Positions 46,501 through 55,268 of a DNA stretch of 64,000 nucleotides are shown here, piece by piece. How positions within the stretch are numbered: the first letter of the stretch is position 1; every line of letters starts with the position of its first letter. The notes under the pieces are model-generated. The model was not told where the DNA came from and did no database searches. It was given only the letters and a program-made list of their open reading frames with translations. The DNA lies in contig NZ_CANMZV010000001.1 in NCBI RefSeq assembly GCF_947502415.1, positions 62,001 through 126,000 on the forward strand. The letters run 5' to 3'. A program made the position numbers and the translations under genes. This stretch comes from an uncultured Photobacterium sp. (lineage in GTDB: Bacteria; Pseudomonadota; Gammaproteobacteria; Enterobacterales; Vibrionaceae).

Positions 46501-46533
46501 GGATACCGTTACCTTCAGCAGGTTAACGGTTCC
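46501..46533 (-). terminator. Hairpin downstream of modD
   Basis: GGATACCGTTACCT and AGGTTAACGGTTCC pair with one bulge around a 5-base loop, some 35 bases after the modD stop codon. It has no long T run, so it may be an attenuating hairpin or a processing site before the HAD remnant. Confidence 0.5.
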
Positions 46534-46565
46534 CGCTGTTATGAAAATACACTTAAAAATAAAAG

Positions 46566-47411
46566 TTAAAGTGGAGTAATGATCACCTTGATATCTTCCG
46601 GCGCAGCGTAATACGGCGCAGAGGTAATAAAGAGGTTCACGCCCGTTTTGGCATACTCAGCTGCATTGTTGCGGTTGATGCCGCCGGCAACAGACAAGAT
46701 GGTTGATTTGCGGGAATCGGTAACAAGAGCCAGAGCCTCGGACACTTCGTCTACTGAAAATTTGTCGAGCTGGATGATATCCGGTTCGCCTTTAAGGATC
46801 TCTTCAACCTGATCAAGAGTATCGGCTTCAACGGTAATTTTGTTTTCCGGAGCTTGTTGGCGAAGTCTGCTGATCTGAGCTTCGAAGTTATCCGGCTCTG
46901 CACACAGACGACGGTGATTGGTGAATACCAGAATGGTTTCGCTCAGTCCTGCTCGGTGAATGTGGCCGCCTCCGGCCAATACTGCGGCGGTTGCCAGTTT
47001 TCGGGTTCCCGGAATGCTTTTTCGGGTACAGGCGACAATAGCATTCGGGTTTTCTGCCTGAACTTGAGCTGTCATATTGGCGGTATACTGAGCCACACCA
47101 CAGCTCCATTCCAGTACGAGTTGAACGGCTTTCCAGCCGGTATGAAGTTGTTCGGCTTTGCCTTCGGCTTCGATAAGTATGGTTTGAGCCTCAACATCGG
47201 CCCCGTCTTCGACATGAACAACAGGCTCTAGCCCCAGTTTCACCAGTAAGGCTCTGGCAACCTCAATTCCGGCAACCCGTCCGGCCTGTTTTCTCTTAAA
47301 CACCATTTTACCCATGTGTTTTTCGATGCCGAGTGTGTGGGTGGTTAAATCTCCCCGGTAGGAATCTTCAAGTAAAAAGGCATCAAGTTCTTGATCGGAA
47401 AAGTACAACAT
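46566..47411 (-). CDS. modD: ModD, quinolinate-phosphoribosyltransferase-like molybdenum-associated protein
   Basis: 281 residues of the NadC fold: [22 protein letters not shown] (active-site Arg/Lys/His region), [25 protein letters not shown] and the C-terminal [19 protein letters not shown]. It is shorter than NadC in its N-terminal part and lies in an operon with an oxyanion ABC transporter, which is the usual place of ModD. ModD is assumed to modify a ligand of molybdenum or tungsten uptake; its reaction is not firmly known. It lies 11 bases after the ABC ATPase gene. Confidence 0.9.
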   Translation of the reverse strand: MLYFSDQELDAFLLEDSYRGDLTTHTLGIEKHMGKMVFKRKQAGRVAGIEVARALLVKLGLEPVVHVEDGADVEAQTILIEAEGKAEQLHTGWKAVQLVLEWSCGVAQYTANMTAQVQAENPNAIVACTRKSIPGTRKLATAAVLAGGGHIHRAGLSETILVFTNHRRLCAEPDNFEAQISRLRQQAPENKITVEADTLDQVEEILKGEPDIIQLDKFSVDEVSEALALVTDSRKSTILSVAGGINRNNAAEYAKTGVNLFITSAPYYAAPEDIKVIITPL

Positions 47412-47422
47412 GGGAACTCCTG

Positions 47423-48037
47423 TTAGTGGATAAGCCGACCGTCGAGGATACTTATCTGACGGTCGGAAAGGGCGTCTGCTTCTCTTGGTTCATGAGTGAC
47501 CAGAAGAATACTGACCCCGGTTTCTGTTCGTAATTGTTGAATGACCTGCCAGAGCCGGGTTCTGTTGTCCCAGTCCAGGCTGGAAAAAGGTTCATCAAGC
47601 AGCAAGAGTTTAGGCTTGCTGATCAGGGCTCTTGCCAGCGCAACCCGTTGCTGCTCTCCTCCTGAAAGCTGATGGGGATAATGATCGGCAAGATGGCCGA
47701 TGTTGAGTTGCTCCAGCAAAGCGATTTGCTGAGCAGAATCGACAGTCTGTTTGCTTCCTTGCTGCGCCAGTGCCAGATTGCCGGCAACGGTACGGTGAGG
47801 GAAAAGATAAAGCCGCTGGTTCAGATAACGACATGCCCGAAGCCAACTCGGTTGGGTATCAATTTTTGCTTGATCAATAGATATTGAACCCTGGTAGTCG
47901 TTATATCCGGTGATGGCATTGAGTAAGGTAGTTTTTCCGCTGCCTGAAGGGCCGGTAATCGCAATGCATTCTGCAGGCTTCAGATGTAAATGGGCATTTT
48001 TGACTATCCCTGTGCTTAACTGGTTAATCTTCAGCAT
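47423..48037 (-). CDS. ABC transporter ATP-binding protein, molybdate type
   Basis: 204 residues, a compact ATPase without the C-terminal TOBE domain found in ModC. Walker [12 protein letters not shown] (near residue 31), signature [15 protein letters not shown], Walker [13 protein letters not shown]. It energises uptake of the anion bound by the periplasmic protein encoded three genes upstream. The gene lies between the permease and modD on one strand. Missing TOBE suggests that ModE or another factor senses the oxyanion instead. Confidence 0.92.
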   Translation of the reverse strand: MLKINQLSTGIVKNAHLHLKPAECIAITGPSGSGKTTLLNAITGYNDYQGSISIDQAKIDTQPSWLRACRYLNQRLYLFPHRTVAGNLALAQQGSKQTVDSAQQIALLEQLNIGHLADHYPHQLSGGEQQRVALARALISKPKLLLLDEPFSSLDWDNRTRLWQVIQQLRTETGVSILLVTHEPREADALSDRQISILDGRLIH

Positions 48038-48086
48038 GGCGTAATACCTGTTGGTCGATACTCTTTGGGGTTAATGTTAAGGCTGT

Positions 48087-48863
48087 TTAATGTTCACAAC
48101 GATTAATCGCTCTGGTGACAAACAGCAGGCAGGCTGCAATCACTAATAGCCAGAGAGCTGCCCCAATCGCCAGCTGGAAATCGCCGCTCGAAATATTCAG
48201 GTAAATTGCCATCGGCAAGGTTTCTGTTCTGAACCTTGTCGCGCCTGCCAGCATAAGCGTGGCTCCGAATTCACCAATAGCTCGGGACCATGCAAGAATG
48301 GCTCCGCACACCAGGGGGCGCCAGCATAACGGAAGCTCAACTTTTAGCAGTGTTGCCAGAGGTGAAAGTCCCAGATTGTAAGCGGCCAGCCGATAGCCTG
48401 GATCAATAGTAGAAAATGCGCCACGGCAGCTTCTTAGCATGATAGCGGTGGCGACATAGGTTTGAGCAATCACAATGCCTGCCGGACTGAACACCAGCCC
48501 GCGCAGTGATGGCAACAACTGAGCGAGCGGACTTTGCGGACTGATTAACAATAACAGTCCCATACCTGTGACCAGCGGTGGCAATACCATTGGCAGATCA
48601 AGCAGGGTATCAATGATGCTTTGGCCGGGGAGTTTTACCTGGTTCATCAGCCAGGCAGCCGGAATAGCGATCAATATAGCAAGGCACAGTGAAATCAGTG
48701 ATGTGCCGAGTGACATTCCAAGCGCAAAATGGATCTCCGGATCACAGATCGTTTCGATCAGCGAACCTGTATCAAGCTGGAAAATCATGGCACTAACAGA
48801 ACCGCATACGATACTGAGTAAAAGCAGCAGCGGCAACAATGCCAGTTTTAAACTGATATTCAT
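48087..48863 (-). CDS. ModB-type ABC permease
   Basis: 258 residues with five or six membrane segments and the ABC permease EAA loop (YNLGLSPLATLLKVELPLCW, then AWSRAIGEFGATLM). The phrase SRAIGEFGAT is the ModB/CysT hallmark. It forms the membrane channel with the adjacent ATPase. It starts 3 bases after the binding-protein stop codon, so the two are translationally close. Substrate is molybdate, tungstate or a related oxyanion; the sequence alone does not separate these. Confidence 0.92.
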   Translation of the reverse strand: MNISLKLALLPLLLLLSIVCGSVSAMIFQLDTGSLIETICDPEIHFALGMSLGTSLISLCLAILIAIPAAWLMNQVKLPGQSIIDTLLDLPMVLPPLVTGMGLLLLISPQSPLAQLLPSLRGLVFSPAGIVIAQTYVATAIMLRSCRGAFSTIDPGYRLAAYNLGLSPLATLLKVELPLCWRPLVCGAILAWSRAIGEFGATLMLAGATRFRTETLPMAIYLNISSGDFQLAIGAALWLLVIAACLLFVTRAINRCEH

Positions 48864-48866
48864 TTT

Positions 48867-49634
48867 CTAGTTGCTGATTGGCTTCAGTGGCAGAAAGCCA
48901 GCGTCAGTAAAAGCCTGTATACCTTTTGCTGAAGTCAGCTTTTCCATCAGCAGTTTGGCCTCATCGGGGTGCTGGCTGGATTTAAGCAGGGCAATGGCCG
49001 CAGTTTCTTCCGGAGCACCTTCAGGATTCGGCAGCATGATAACTTTGTCTCTGGCTTTCCATGCGCTAGCGCGACCAATGACAGCGGCATCAACATCACC
49101 ATTCAGTAAATAGAGGGTTAACTGTTTTACGGTTGCTGCACGAACTACCACTTTGTTCATCAGGTCATCATAGTGGCAAGTCGTCCTTAAAAGCTTTTCT
49201 CCACTGCGTCCTAGTGCCATTGCTTTGCTGTCACCTAGCCCGAGGCGGAGGTTAGTTGCTGCTAACTCATCGACAGAGTGAATGCTTGCGGCTTTATCTT
49301 TGCGAATGGCGATAACAGGGATATGGCGAACCAGCTTTGATGATGCAGAAACCAGTCCGTCTTTTTCCAGTTTTGAGATGTAGCGATCGGAGCCGGGAAT
49401 GAAGAGATCCCCCTGACCTGTAATTCTGTAGCGGGTAAGAATTTGCCCTGAACCGCCGTATTCCACTGTGACGGTATGTCCGGTTTGTTGCTCAAACTGG
49501 TTAACGATTTTTTCAACCGGTTCACGAAGACCTGCGCCGGCATAAACATGAAGTGCTGCGGCTGATACATTGGTCGAAATCAGGCTGGCAGTACTGAAAC
49601 AGGCAAGGAATAGGAAAGGGGCGGCTTTGTTCAT
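48867..49634 (-). CDS. Periplasmic oxyanion-binding protein, ModA-like
   Basis: 255 residues with a signal peptide (about 1-25). The core starts YAGAGLREPVEKIVNQFEQQ and continues with VEYGGSGQILTRY and RITGQGDLFIPGSDRYISKL, a ModA-like type II binding protein that differs from the classical ModA encoded at 57.2 kb (FAAASLTNAMNEV). I do not see the usual ModA anion loop in the same form, so tungstate or another anion is possible. It heads the operon and is preceded by a ModE-type inverted repeat (49655-49680). Confidence 0.88.
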   Translation of the reverse strand: MNKAAPFLFLACFSTASLISTNVSAAALHVYAGAGLREPVEKIVNQFEQQTGHTVTVEYGGSGQILTRYRITGQGDLFIPGSDRYISKLEKDGLVSASSKLVRHIPVIAIRKDKAASIHSVDELAATNLRLGLGDSKAMALGRSGEKLLRTTCHYDDLMNKVVVRAATVKQLTLYLLNGDVDAAVIGRASAWKARDKVIMLPNPEGAPEETAAIALLKSSQHPDEAKLLMEKLTSAKGIQAFTDAGFLPLKPISN

Positions 49635-49654
49635 GGTAATTCACAAAATTATAA

Positions 49655-49680
49655 TCGATATGTACTAAACTATACATCGA
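49655..49680. promoter_or_regulatory. Putative ModE operator of the ModD-linked transporter operon
   Basis: TCGATATGTA (49655-49664), six-base spacer CTAAAC, TATACATCGA (49671-49680): imperfect inverted repeat of the ModE type, about 20 bases upstream of the binding-protein start. The spacing equals that of the perfect palindrome before modA (57121-57156). Confidence 0.65.
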
Positions 49681-49838
49681 GCTAACCAAAAGATAAATAA
49701 GGCGAATTTGCGATTGATCATACAATTTGAAATTAATGTACTGCGGTTGCTGGCTTAGTGAATTAGCTTAGATTAGTCTCGTAGTGACCTTTTTGAACAA
49801 CGTTTTAGAAGCAGTCTTAATCAAAAAGGAGAAACAGC

Positions 49839-50075
49839 ATGGCAGTATTTCAATTCTTTCATAACAGCAAAGTGCTTACTTACATCGATATCAACTCGGC
49901 AACATGTCGTGAGGAGGAGAAGCAACTGAGAGAGCAGGGCTTTACGGATGTCGGCGACATTATCCAGGCTGAAAATGCCAGAGTGGCAATCAAAAAGTTC
50001 CGAGACACTGAGTATGATGATTTGAAAGAGTATGCTGCGATCAGTGTTCTTTGCTGTCTGGCAAACACATTGTAG
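49839..50075 (+). CDS. Unrecognised small cytoplasmic protein
   Basis: 78 residues with a clear AAAAGGAGAAA site 6 bases before the ATG. The sequence starts MAVFQFFHNSKVLTYI and has a charged helix (REEEKQLREQGF) and two Cys at the end (VLCCLANTL). I recognise no family. It is divergent from the oxyanion transporter operon and may share its regulatory region, but the ModE-type box is closer to the other gene. Confidence 0.65.
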   Translation: MAVFQFFHNSKVLTYIDINSATCREEEKQLREQGFTDVGDIIQAENARVAIKKFRDTEYDDLKEYAAISVLCCLANTL

Positions 50076-50114
50076 ATGAAGTTATTTCTTTAAGCGTAAA
50101 GACTCAGATCAAAT

Positions 50115-50684
50115 TCAGCATGCTTGTATCTTAAGTGGCAGGGTATTATCGGGCAGTAACAAGGTTGTCAGTTTATTGGTATCACCATTAAGCCAAAGCC
50201 TGATGCTGTTGAGCGGAATAAATACCGGCATCCGCGGATGGTAAGGTTGGCATTCGTTGTTAGCAGATGTGGTCAGAGTGACAAGGTGGGGAGTTGCGTA
50301 TGGAAACCAGATCCCTGCCATATAGAGTGGCTTTCCTTGAGCGTGAGTAAAAAGATACTTTTGTTTGCGAGGGGCACCTTCATCTCGCCATTCATACCAG
50401 CCGGAACAAGGAACAAGACAGCGATGGGTTCTCATCGCAAGACGGAATGTTTTTTTCTCTCCGGCCGTTTCCCCCTTTGCGTTGATAATCAAATGTGTTG
50501 CCCAGTCGGGCTGAATGCCCCAAATGGTGTCTTGCTGAACCAGTCGATTGTCGATCATTGCCAGCGTCGATACGGTTAGTGTCGGCCGCAAATCGATGTT
50601 GGTTTCGGTGGTAAATCTGACTCCGGTTTCCTCGTGTACCATGGTATCCAGTGATGTACTGACGACGCTGAATCTTCCGCACAT
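50115..50684 (-). CDS. SRAP-family protein (YedK/HMCES-like) shielding abasic DNA
   Basis: 189 residues starting MCGRFSV: after removal of Met, Cys2 is the catalytic residue that cross-links to abasic sites in single-stranded DNA. Other family motifs are PCSGWYEW (His-like region with Glu) and HPRMPVFI (active-site His). The protein is somewhat short compared with YedK (about 220), mostly from the middle. It protects replication forks at abasic sites. It is convergent with the preceding small gene. Confidence 0.92.
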   Translation of the reverse strand: MCGRFSVVSTSLDTMVHEETGVRFTTETNIDLRPTLTVSTLAMIDNRLVQQDTIWGIQPDWATHLIINAKGETAGEKKTFRLAMRTHRCLVPCSGWYEWRDEGAPRKQKYLFTHAQGKPLYMAGIWFPYATPHLVTLTTSANNECQPYHPRMPVFIPLNSIRLWLNGDTNKLTTLLLPDNTLPLKIQAC

Positions 50685-50934
50685 AATTCCTGCCTTGCTT
50701 TAAGAACCGGCTTAGATAGCTTTATCCCAACCTGAATTTTCTTCGTTTCTGTTTTTATTCTAGTCCTTTGATTTTAAATATGATCATCAGCACATAATTC
50801 AAATTTATAAAATTATCAATCAATTGCATACAAAAGGGAGAGGTATAGAATGGATTGCCTAAGTTATTGTGTCGTAATGACTTGATCCGACTGTGCAAAG
50901 GTCTTACGACATGCATAGGTAAGGAGTAGTTGTT

Positions 50935-52518
50935 ATGCGACAATTAATAAAAAATGCCAGAGTCATCGACGGAATGGGAGGCGCTGCTTTTAACGGTGAT
51001 ATTCTGATTGAGGGACGTCTCATCTCTGATGTTGCCTCCGTGATTGATACCGCAGCTGATGAGGTGATCGATGCTGCCGGCGCTTATGTTACACCGGGAT
51101 TTATAGATGTTCACAGTCACGCTGATTTAGCGACCTTTATTCCGCGAGGATTTCAGCCCAAAATTATGCAGGGGATCACGACCGAACTGGTTGGCTTATG
51201 TGGCCTTGGGGTGACACCTTTGCCCAAGGCTCTTCAGCAGGAAGTGCGCGATCGGTTAATCATAGGCAATCCGCCAATAGACTGGAACTGGGAAGATTAC
51301 ACGACATATTGCGCGGCGTTGGAACAGCAGGGCCTTGAAGTTAACCTGTCTTCATTTCTGCCGCATGGGCTGCTGCGTTATCAGATTTGCGGTAATAGCA
51401 GTATGCCTATGACAAAAGAGCAACGATGTTTGCTGGAAAAACTGGCTCACAGGGCGCTGTCTGGCGGTGCGCGTGGCATCAGTCTGGGGCTGATTTATCA
51501 TCCGGCACTGTTCAGTGACAAGAAAGAGCTGCTGACAGTGGCACAAGTGGCGGCAAAACACCGTAAGCCATTGGTGGTTCACATGCGAAGTGAAAGTGAT
51601 GAAATTATTGAAGCCTTGCAGGAAATGATAGCCATCAGTGAGCAGGCTGGCTGTCAGCTGCATATCTCTCACCTTAAGCTCATTGGCCGTCGCAATGCCG
51701 GAAAAATGGATTCACTACTCGGCTTGATTGATCACCATGATCTGACATTCGATCAGTATCCCTATCACTATGGTAGTACGACGTTGTTTTCTATCCTGCC
51801 GCCGGCGTTAATTCGTGCTTATGAGCCTGAAGCCTTGATGCTTGCTCTGCAAATGCCTGATGTTCGACGTAAGGTTCGGGATTGGTTTGCTGAACGTATT
51901 CTGCCGGACGCAGGGGAGCCGTGGGATAACCTGCCTGCTTTACTTGGCTGGGATAATATTCTGATTTGTGAAGTTGAAAGTATAGATGCGCGCCAGTGGC
52001 TGGGACGCTCTATTAGCGATTGTGCCAGTCAGCTTGAGCTGCATCCGGTTGATTTTGTCCTCGATTTGTTAGTCAGTGAGCGGGGTAATGTTCGTATGAT
52101 TGACTACTTTATGGATGAATCCCTGGTTGAGAAAATCTTTACTCATCCTCGTGGTATGGTTGGTTCCGACACCATCTTTGGTGGACGGTTGCATCCTAGA
52201 GTCAGCGGCACATTTCCCCGTATTTTGAGTCAGTTTGTTAATCAGCGTGGCTTATTACCGATAGAAAAAGCCGTCCATAAGATGACAGCATTGAGTGCAG
52301 AGACATTCGGACTTCGCTACCGCGGCAAGATAGCTGCTGGTAACTATGCAGATATCTGTCTGTTTGGTGATGATTTCCGTGACAATGCGACAGTTGAGGC
52401 CCCTGAGCTTTATGCTAGCGGCCTGCGTGAATTATGGATTAACGGCAAAAGGAAGGTAGCTCAAGGTGATTATCTCAATAGCCGTCCTGGTTTGGTGTTG
52501 CACCACATGACCTTTTGA
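50935..52518 (+). CDS. N-acyl-D-amino-acid deacylase-like amidohydrolase
   Basis: 527 residues of the amidohydrolase superfamily, D-aminoacylase branch. Metal site His60-x-His62 in FIDVHSHADL; a Cys in GLCGLGVTPLP equivalent to the bridging Cys of D-aminoacylase; further His in VVHMRSES and HISHLK; an Asp in VGSDTIFGG. The C-terminal beta domain closes the enzyme. It hydrolyses N-acyl-D-amino acids in the cytoplasm; the true substrate is unknown. GGAG lies before the ATG and no partner genes follow. Confidence 0.9.
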   Translation: MRQLIKNARVIDGMGGAAFNGDILIEGRLISDVASVIDTAADEVIDAAGAYVTPGFIDVHSHADLATFIPRGFQPKIMQGITTELVGLCGLGVTPLPKALQQEVRDRLIIGNPPIDWNWEDYTTYCAALEQQGLEVNLSSFLPHGLLRYQICGNSSMPMTKEQRCLLEKLAHRALSGGARGISLGLIYHPALFSDKKELLTVAQVAAKHRKPLVVHMRSESDEIIEALQEMIAISEQAGCQLHISHLKLIGRRNAGKMDSLLGLIDHHDLTFDQYPYHYGSTTLFSILPPALIRAYEPEALMLALQMPDVRRKVRDWFAERILPDAGEPWDNLPALLGWDNILICEVESIDARQWLGRSISDCASQLELHPVDFVLDLLVSERGNVRMIDYFMDESLVEKIFTHPRGMVGSDTIFGGRLHPRVSGTFPRILSQFVNQRGLLPIEKAVHKMTALSAETFGLRYRGKIAAGNYADICLFGDDFRDNATVEAPELYASGLRELWINGKRKVAQGDYLNSRPGLVLHHMTF

Positions 52519-52597
52519 GCCAAATAAAAGGTAACTGAAGCATTTACTGACTAGCAAAGAAGCATCAGTGCCAAAGCCTGGGGTGCAGTTGTTCAGC

Positions 52598-52780
52598 TTA
52601 TTTCTGTTGATCTTGCGCCCCAAGTTCAATATTTCCGTCAGGGTTTGATTTTGATGTGCGTTCTTTAGCCTGCTTTTCATGCAATGCCTCGATCAGCTTG
52701 CGATCGAGCTCGGCAAAATACAGGTCTTCCTCTGCCTTTCCCTTTAGGCGCATTTTTTCATTAAAGTCAACCATATCCAT
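52598..52780 (-). CDS. Small hypothetical protein
   Basis: 60 residues, mostly helical and charged (MDMVDFNEKMRLKGKAEEDL). AAGGGGAAAT before the ATG supports translation. I recall similar short proteins in Vibrionaceae but cannot name a family. It stands alone between the deacylase and the IS1 remnant. Confidence 0.6.
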   Translation of the reverse strand: MDMVDFNEKMRLKGKAEEDLYFAELDRKLIEALHEKQAKERTSKSNPDGNIELGAQDQQK

Positions 52781-52880
52781 TTCCCCTTAATGAACCTGTC
52801 AATTTAATACTAGCCTAGTATTTGTAGGGGGATTGGTTTAAGGCGTGAGGTTTGAGATCAGAGAAGTGGTGTATGTCGTT

Positions 52881-53653
52881 GGTCATGACTCAAATGGGTT
52901 GATGTGTGTTAGTCTATCCACTTTTCCTTGTAAGCACCTATGGCAACCATCCAAGTAAAATGTCGTTTCTGTCACCAAACTCAACCCGTGCGTAAACACG
53001 GTACTGGCTCTGGCGGATTTCAACGGTTCAGATGTCTTGATTGTAAGCGAACCTTTCAATTGGAATACGCCTACGAAGCCTGTCTTCCTGGTGTCAAAGA
53101 GAAAATCGTTGATATGGTAATAAACAGCTCTGGCGTCAGAGAAACTGGAAGGGTACTGAACGTTGCTTACAACACGGTATTGAACACTTTAAAAAACTCC
53201 AACCGAAGCAAGTAACTTCAGTCCCATTTGATAATGCTAAGATCGAGCTTATCTGTGAAGTCGACGAGCAATGGTCATTTGTTCAGAGTAAAAAGAATCA
53301 ACGTTGGTTTTGGTATGCTTGGGAGCCAAGATTTAAGCCCATGCTTTTGGTTGACGCAGTGAGGAAACACTGCATACCCTGCTAGAGCTATTAAAACCAT
53401 TTGCAATCAATTTCTTCTGTACAGACAACTTCAGAGTTTATTCATCAAACCTACCATCAGAAAAGCACATTACTGGGAAGTTATTTACCCAACGTATAGA
53501 ACGGCAGAATCTTACATTGAGAACAAGATTAAAGCGGCTCAACCGCAAAATTATAGGCTTCTCTAAATCAGAAGATATGCATGACAAGGTGATTGGTACA
53601 TTCATTGAGCGAGAATTCTACAAATGAGAGTTCAACAAGTTGGCGTCATAACT
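52881..53653 (+). mobile_element. IS1-family insertion sequence, inactive
   Basis: 773 bases bounded by imperfect inverted repeats: 52881-52902 and 53632-53653 match at about 15 of 22 positions. The interior encodes an IS1 InsA/InsB transposase with the A6C frameshift site (53191-53197). No clear target-site duplication flanks it, so the insertion is old or its ends have drifted. Confidence 0.85.
52940..53627 (+). pseudogene. IS1 transposase genes insA-insB, frameshifted
   Basis: The first frame (52940-53215) is a full InsA: zinc-finger-like CRFCHQTQPVRKHG and CLDCKRTF plus a helix-turn-helix (GVRETGRVLNVAYNTV). A -1 slip at AAAAAAC (53191-53197) would join it to InsB, LQPKQVTSVPFDNAKIEL then EQWSFV and YAWEPRFKPMLLV. 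Just after VDAV the frame is lost by a small deletion or shift near 53355-53370; the rest of InsB is recognisable (HTLLELLKPFAINFFCTDNF, FTQRIERQNLTLRTRLKRLN, MHDKVIGTFIEREFY) to the TGA at 53625. So the natural slippery site survives but the DDE domain is split. Confidence 0.88.
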
Positions 53654-53843
53654 GAATTTTTTATTCTAAATATTAATTGTCATGTAATCGTCATAATAGT
53701 GTCATATTTAATCGTTCGAAGTTGATATTGAGGTTTTTGATATCAGCCTAATTTCTGTGCATCGAGTCATTGAATTTGCATCAAGTTGTATGATAAATGT
53801 GTCCTCTTGTTTTTATACTTTTGAAACGGTGATAGGAGGAAGA

Positions 53844-54197
53844 ATGGAAGCTGCACCAATTAAACCGACGATTAGTTTTGATGATTTTACAAAAGTCGAT
53901 ATCCGCGTCGGAACCATAGAGCGGGTAGAAGATGTTGAAGGTGCGGATCAGCTTGTCCGCCTTATTGTCGATTTTGGTGATCACAAGCGTAAGATTCTGT
54001 CCGGTATTAAGCAGGAGCGAGAAAATCCGGCTGAAATCGAAGGTTCGCAGGCTCTGTTTGTTGTTAACCTGCCACCAAGAAAAATCCGTGGTGAAGTTTC
54101 AGAAGGCATGCTTTTTGATATAGGTTTTGAGGACGGTATCCTTCCAGCTCTGGCAATGCCAGAAAGACCTGTACCAAATGGTTCTCGTTTAGGTTAA
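53844..54197 (+). CDS. CsaA/tRNA-binding-domain protein
   Basis: 117 residues from the ATG at 53844, with GATAGGAGGAAG just before it; a longer in-frame start at 53757 has no such site. The domain is the OB-fold EMAP-II/tRNA-binding module: FTKVDIRVGTIERVEDVEGA, then LIVDFGDHKRKILSGI, and the C-terminal SEGMLFDIGFEDG. It resembles CsaA, a small dimeric protein with tRNA or chaperone-like activity. It is followed with a one-base overlap by an unknown gene. Confidence 0.9.
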   Translation: MEAAPIKPTISFDDFTKVDIRVGTIERVEDVEGADQLVRLIVDFGDHKRKILSGIKQERENPAEIEGSQALFVVNLPPRKIRGEVSEGMLFDIGFEDGILPALAMPERPVPNGSRLG

Positions 54198-54544
54198 TGA
54201 TGGATGAGCTAAGTACATATATCCGGGCTATTCATCAGCGTAATCCTTCGCTAACTGTTAGAAGTCAAGATACAGCCAAGAATAGTTATCAGGATGGTGA
54301 TATCGAAGTGAACAAGGTAGAAACGTTGTTCACCTTCGACAATGGCGTTGTTCTTTGTTACTCGGTTGAGCGTGACGACGCTTCATTAGATTCTTCTAAT
54401 GGGGTTAATCAACTTGTATGCGAAGAGTGCTGGATTAGCTATGAAGTTATTGATGGTGCTGAACAGGTTATCCGTCCGCGCCGGAAGATCTTTTACAATG
54501 CCTGCCAGGAAAAATTTTACATTAAGTTGCTTATGGGGCGGTAA
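54197..54544 (+). CDS. Hypothetical protein coupled to the CsaA-type gene
   Basis: 115 residues; its ATG shares one base with the stop codon of the CsaA-type gene (TAATG), so translation is coupled. It is a small acidic protein (DDASLDSSNGVNQLVCEEC) with two Cys spaced by two residues and a basic C-terminal end (PRRKIFYNACQEKF). I recognise no family. Since it is in the same operon it may partner CsaA in RNA or protein handling. Confidence 0.7.
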   Translation: MMDELSTYIRAIHQRNPSLTVRSQDTAKNSYQDGDIEVNKVETLFTFDNGVVLCYSVERDDASLDSSNGVNQLVCEECWISYEVIDGAEQVIRPRRKIFYNACQEKFYIKLLMGR

Positions 54545-54658
54545 GTTAACCTATTAAAGGCAAATGATAATTGATATCATTAGTGGCGTTTTTGTCATTC
54601 GTTCGCGCTGTGTATGAATGAGTACTGTATACGATTTAATAGGTTAAAAAAATAAGAC

Positions 54659-55135
54659 ATGAGAACTGCTTTTTTTCTTCTCGCTATAGTTCTTACTGCA
54701 TTCCAGGCAAATGCCGCTCTTGAACTTAAAGATGAATATGGAGCCTGGAGTCATTACGAGTCTCAGGATGTAACCACCGGAGAGCCGGTGATCATCGGGG
54801 TTTCTGATGCTAAGAGTGACGGTAACGTTGAAACCGTTGCACTTCGCTGTACTTATGAAGGGGTGAATCTTTTATTCTTTAAATCGCTAAAGCGTGAAGA
54901 AAACGGTTATCAGGCAAAATCCCATATTGATAATGGCGATACTTTCGATATGGATGTTTGGGTTAAGGGTAGCACCCATTGGGCTACCATTCCCGAAAAG
55001 CAAATTGAATCAGCAATTAAAGGAAAGCAGCTAAGCGTTACACTTGAAGGTATATCAGGCAAAGAAGTGGTGACTGTGCCGTTGAATGGTTTCGGGAAAA
55101 TGTATCAGGCACTGATTCCAACTTGTAAAGAGTAA
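54659..55135 (+). CDS. Secreted hypothetical protein
   Basis: 158 residues with a clean signal peptide (MRTAFFLLAIVLTAFQANA, cleavage after residue 19). The mature part alternates beta strands and Gly/Asn turns, suggesting a small beta sandwich in the periplasm. It contains two Cys (ALRCTYEG and IPTCKE) that could form a disulfide. I see no family signature. It has its own terminator (55206-55227) downstream and no operon partner in the same direction. Confidence 0.7.
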   Translation: MRTAFFLLAIVLTAFQANAALELKDEYGAWSHYESQDVTTGEPVIIGVSDAKSDGNVETVALRCTYEGVNLLFFKSLKREENGYQAKSHIDNGDTFDMDVWVKGSTHWATIPEKQIESAIKGKQLSVTLEGISGKEVVTVPLNGFGKMYQALIPTCKE

Positions 55136-55205
55136 TTGTGAAGTTTGAGCTTAGTGCTTATTCTGTTCATGAATGAAGAACTTCTGTTACTTCTTAATTA
55201 AAGAC

Positions 55206-55230
55206 GAAGCAGCCAATTGGCTGCTTCTTT
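55206..55230 (+). terminator. Intrinsic terminator
   Basis: GAAGCAGCC and GGCTGCTTC pair around AATT and are followed by TTTG, 70 bases after the secreted-protein stop codon. Confidence 0.75.
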
Positions 55231-55268
55231 GTTATCCGAGTAGATTAATGTCCATGAAGAAAATGAGA

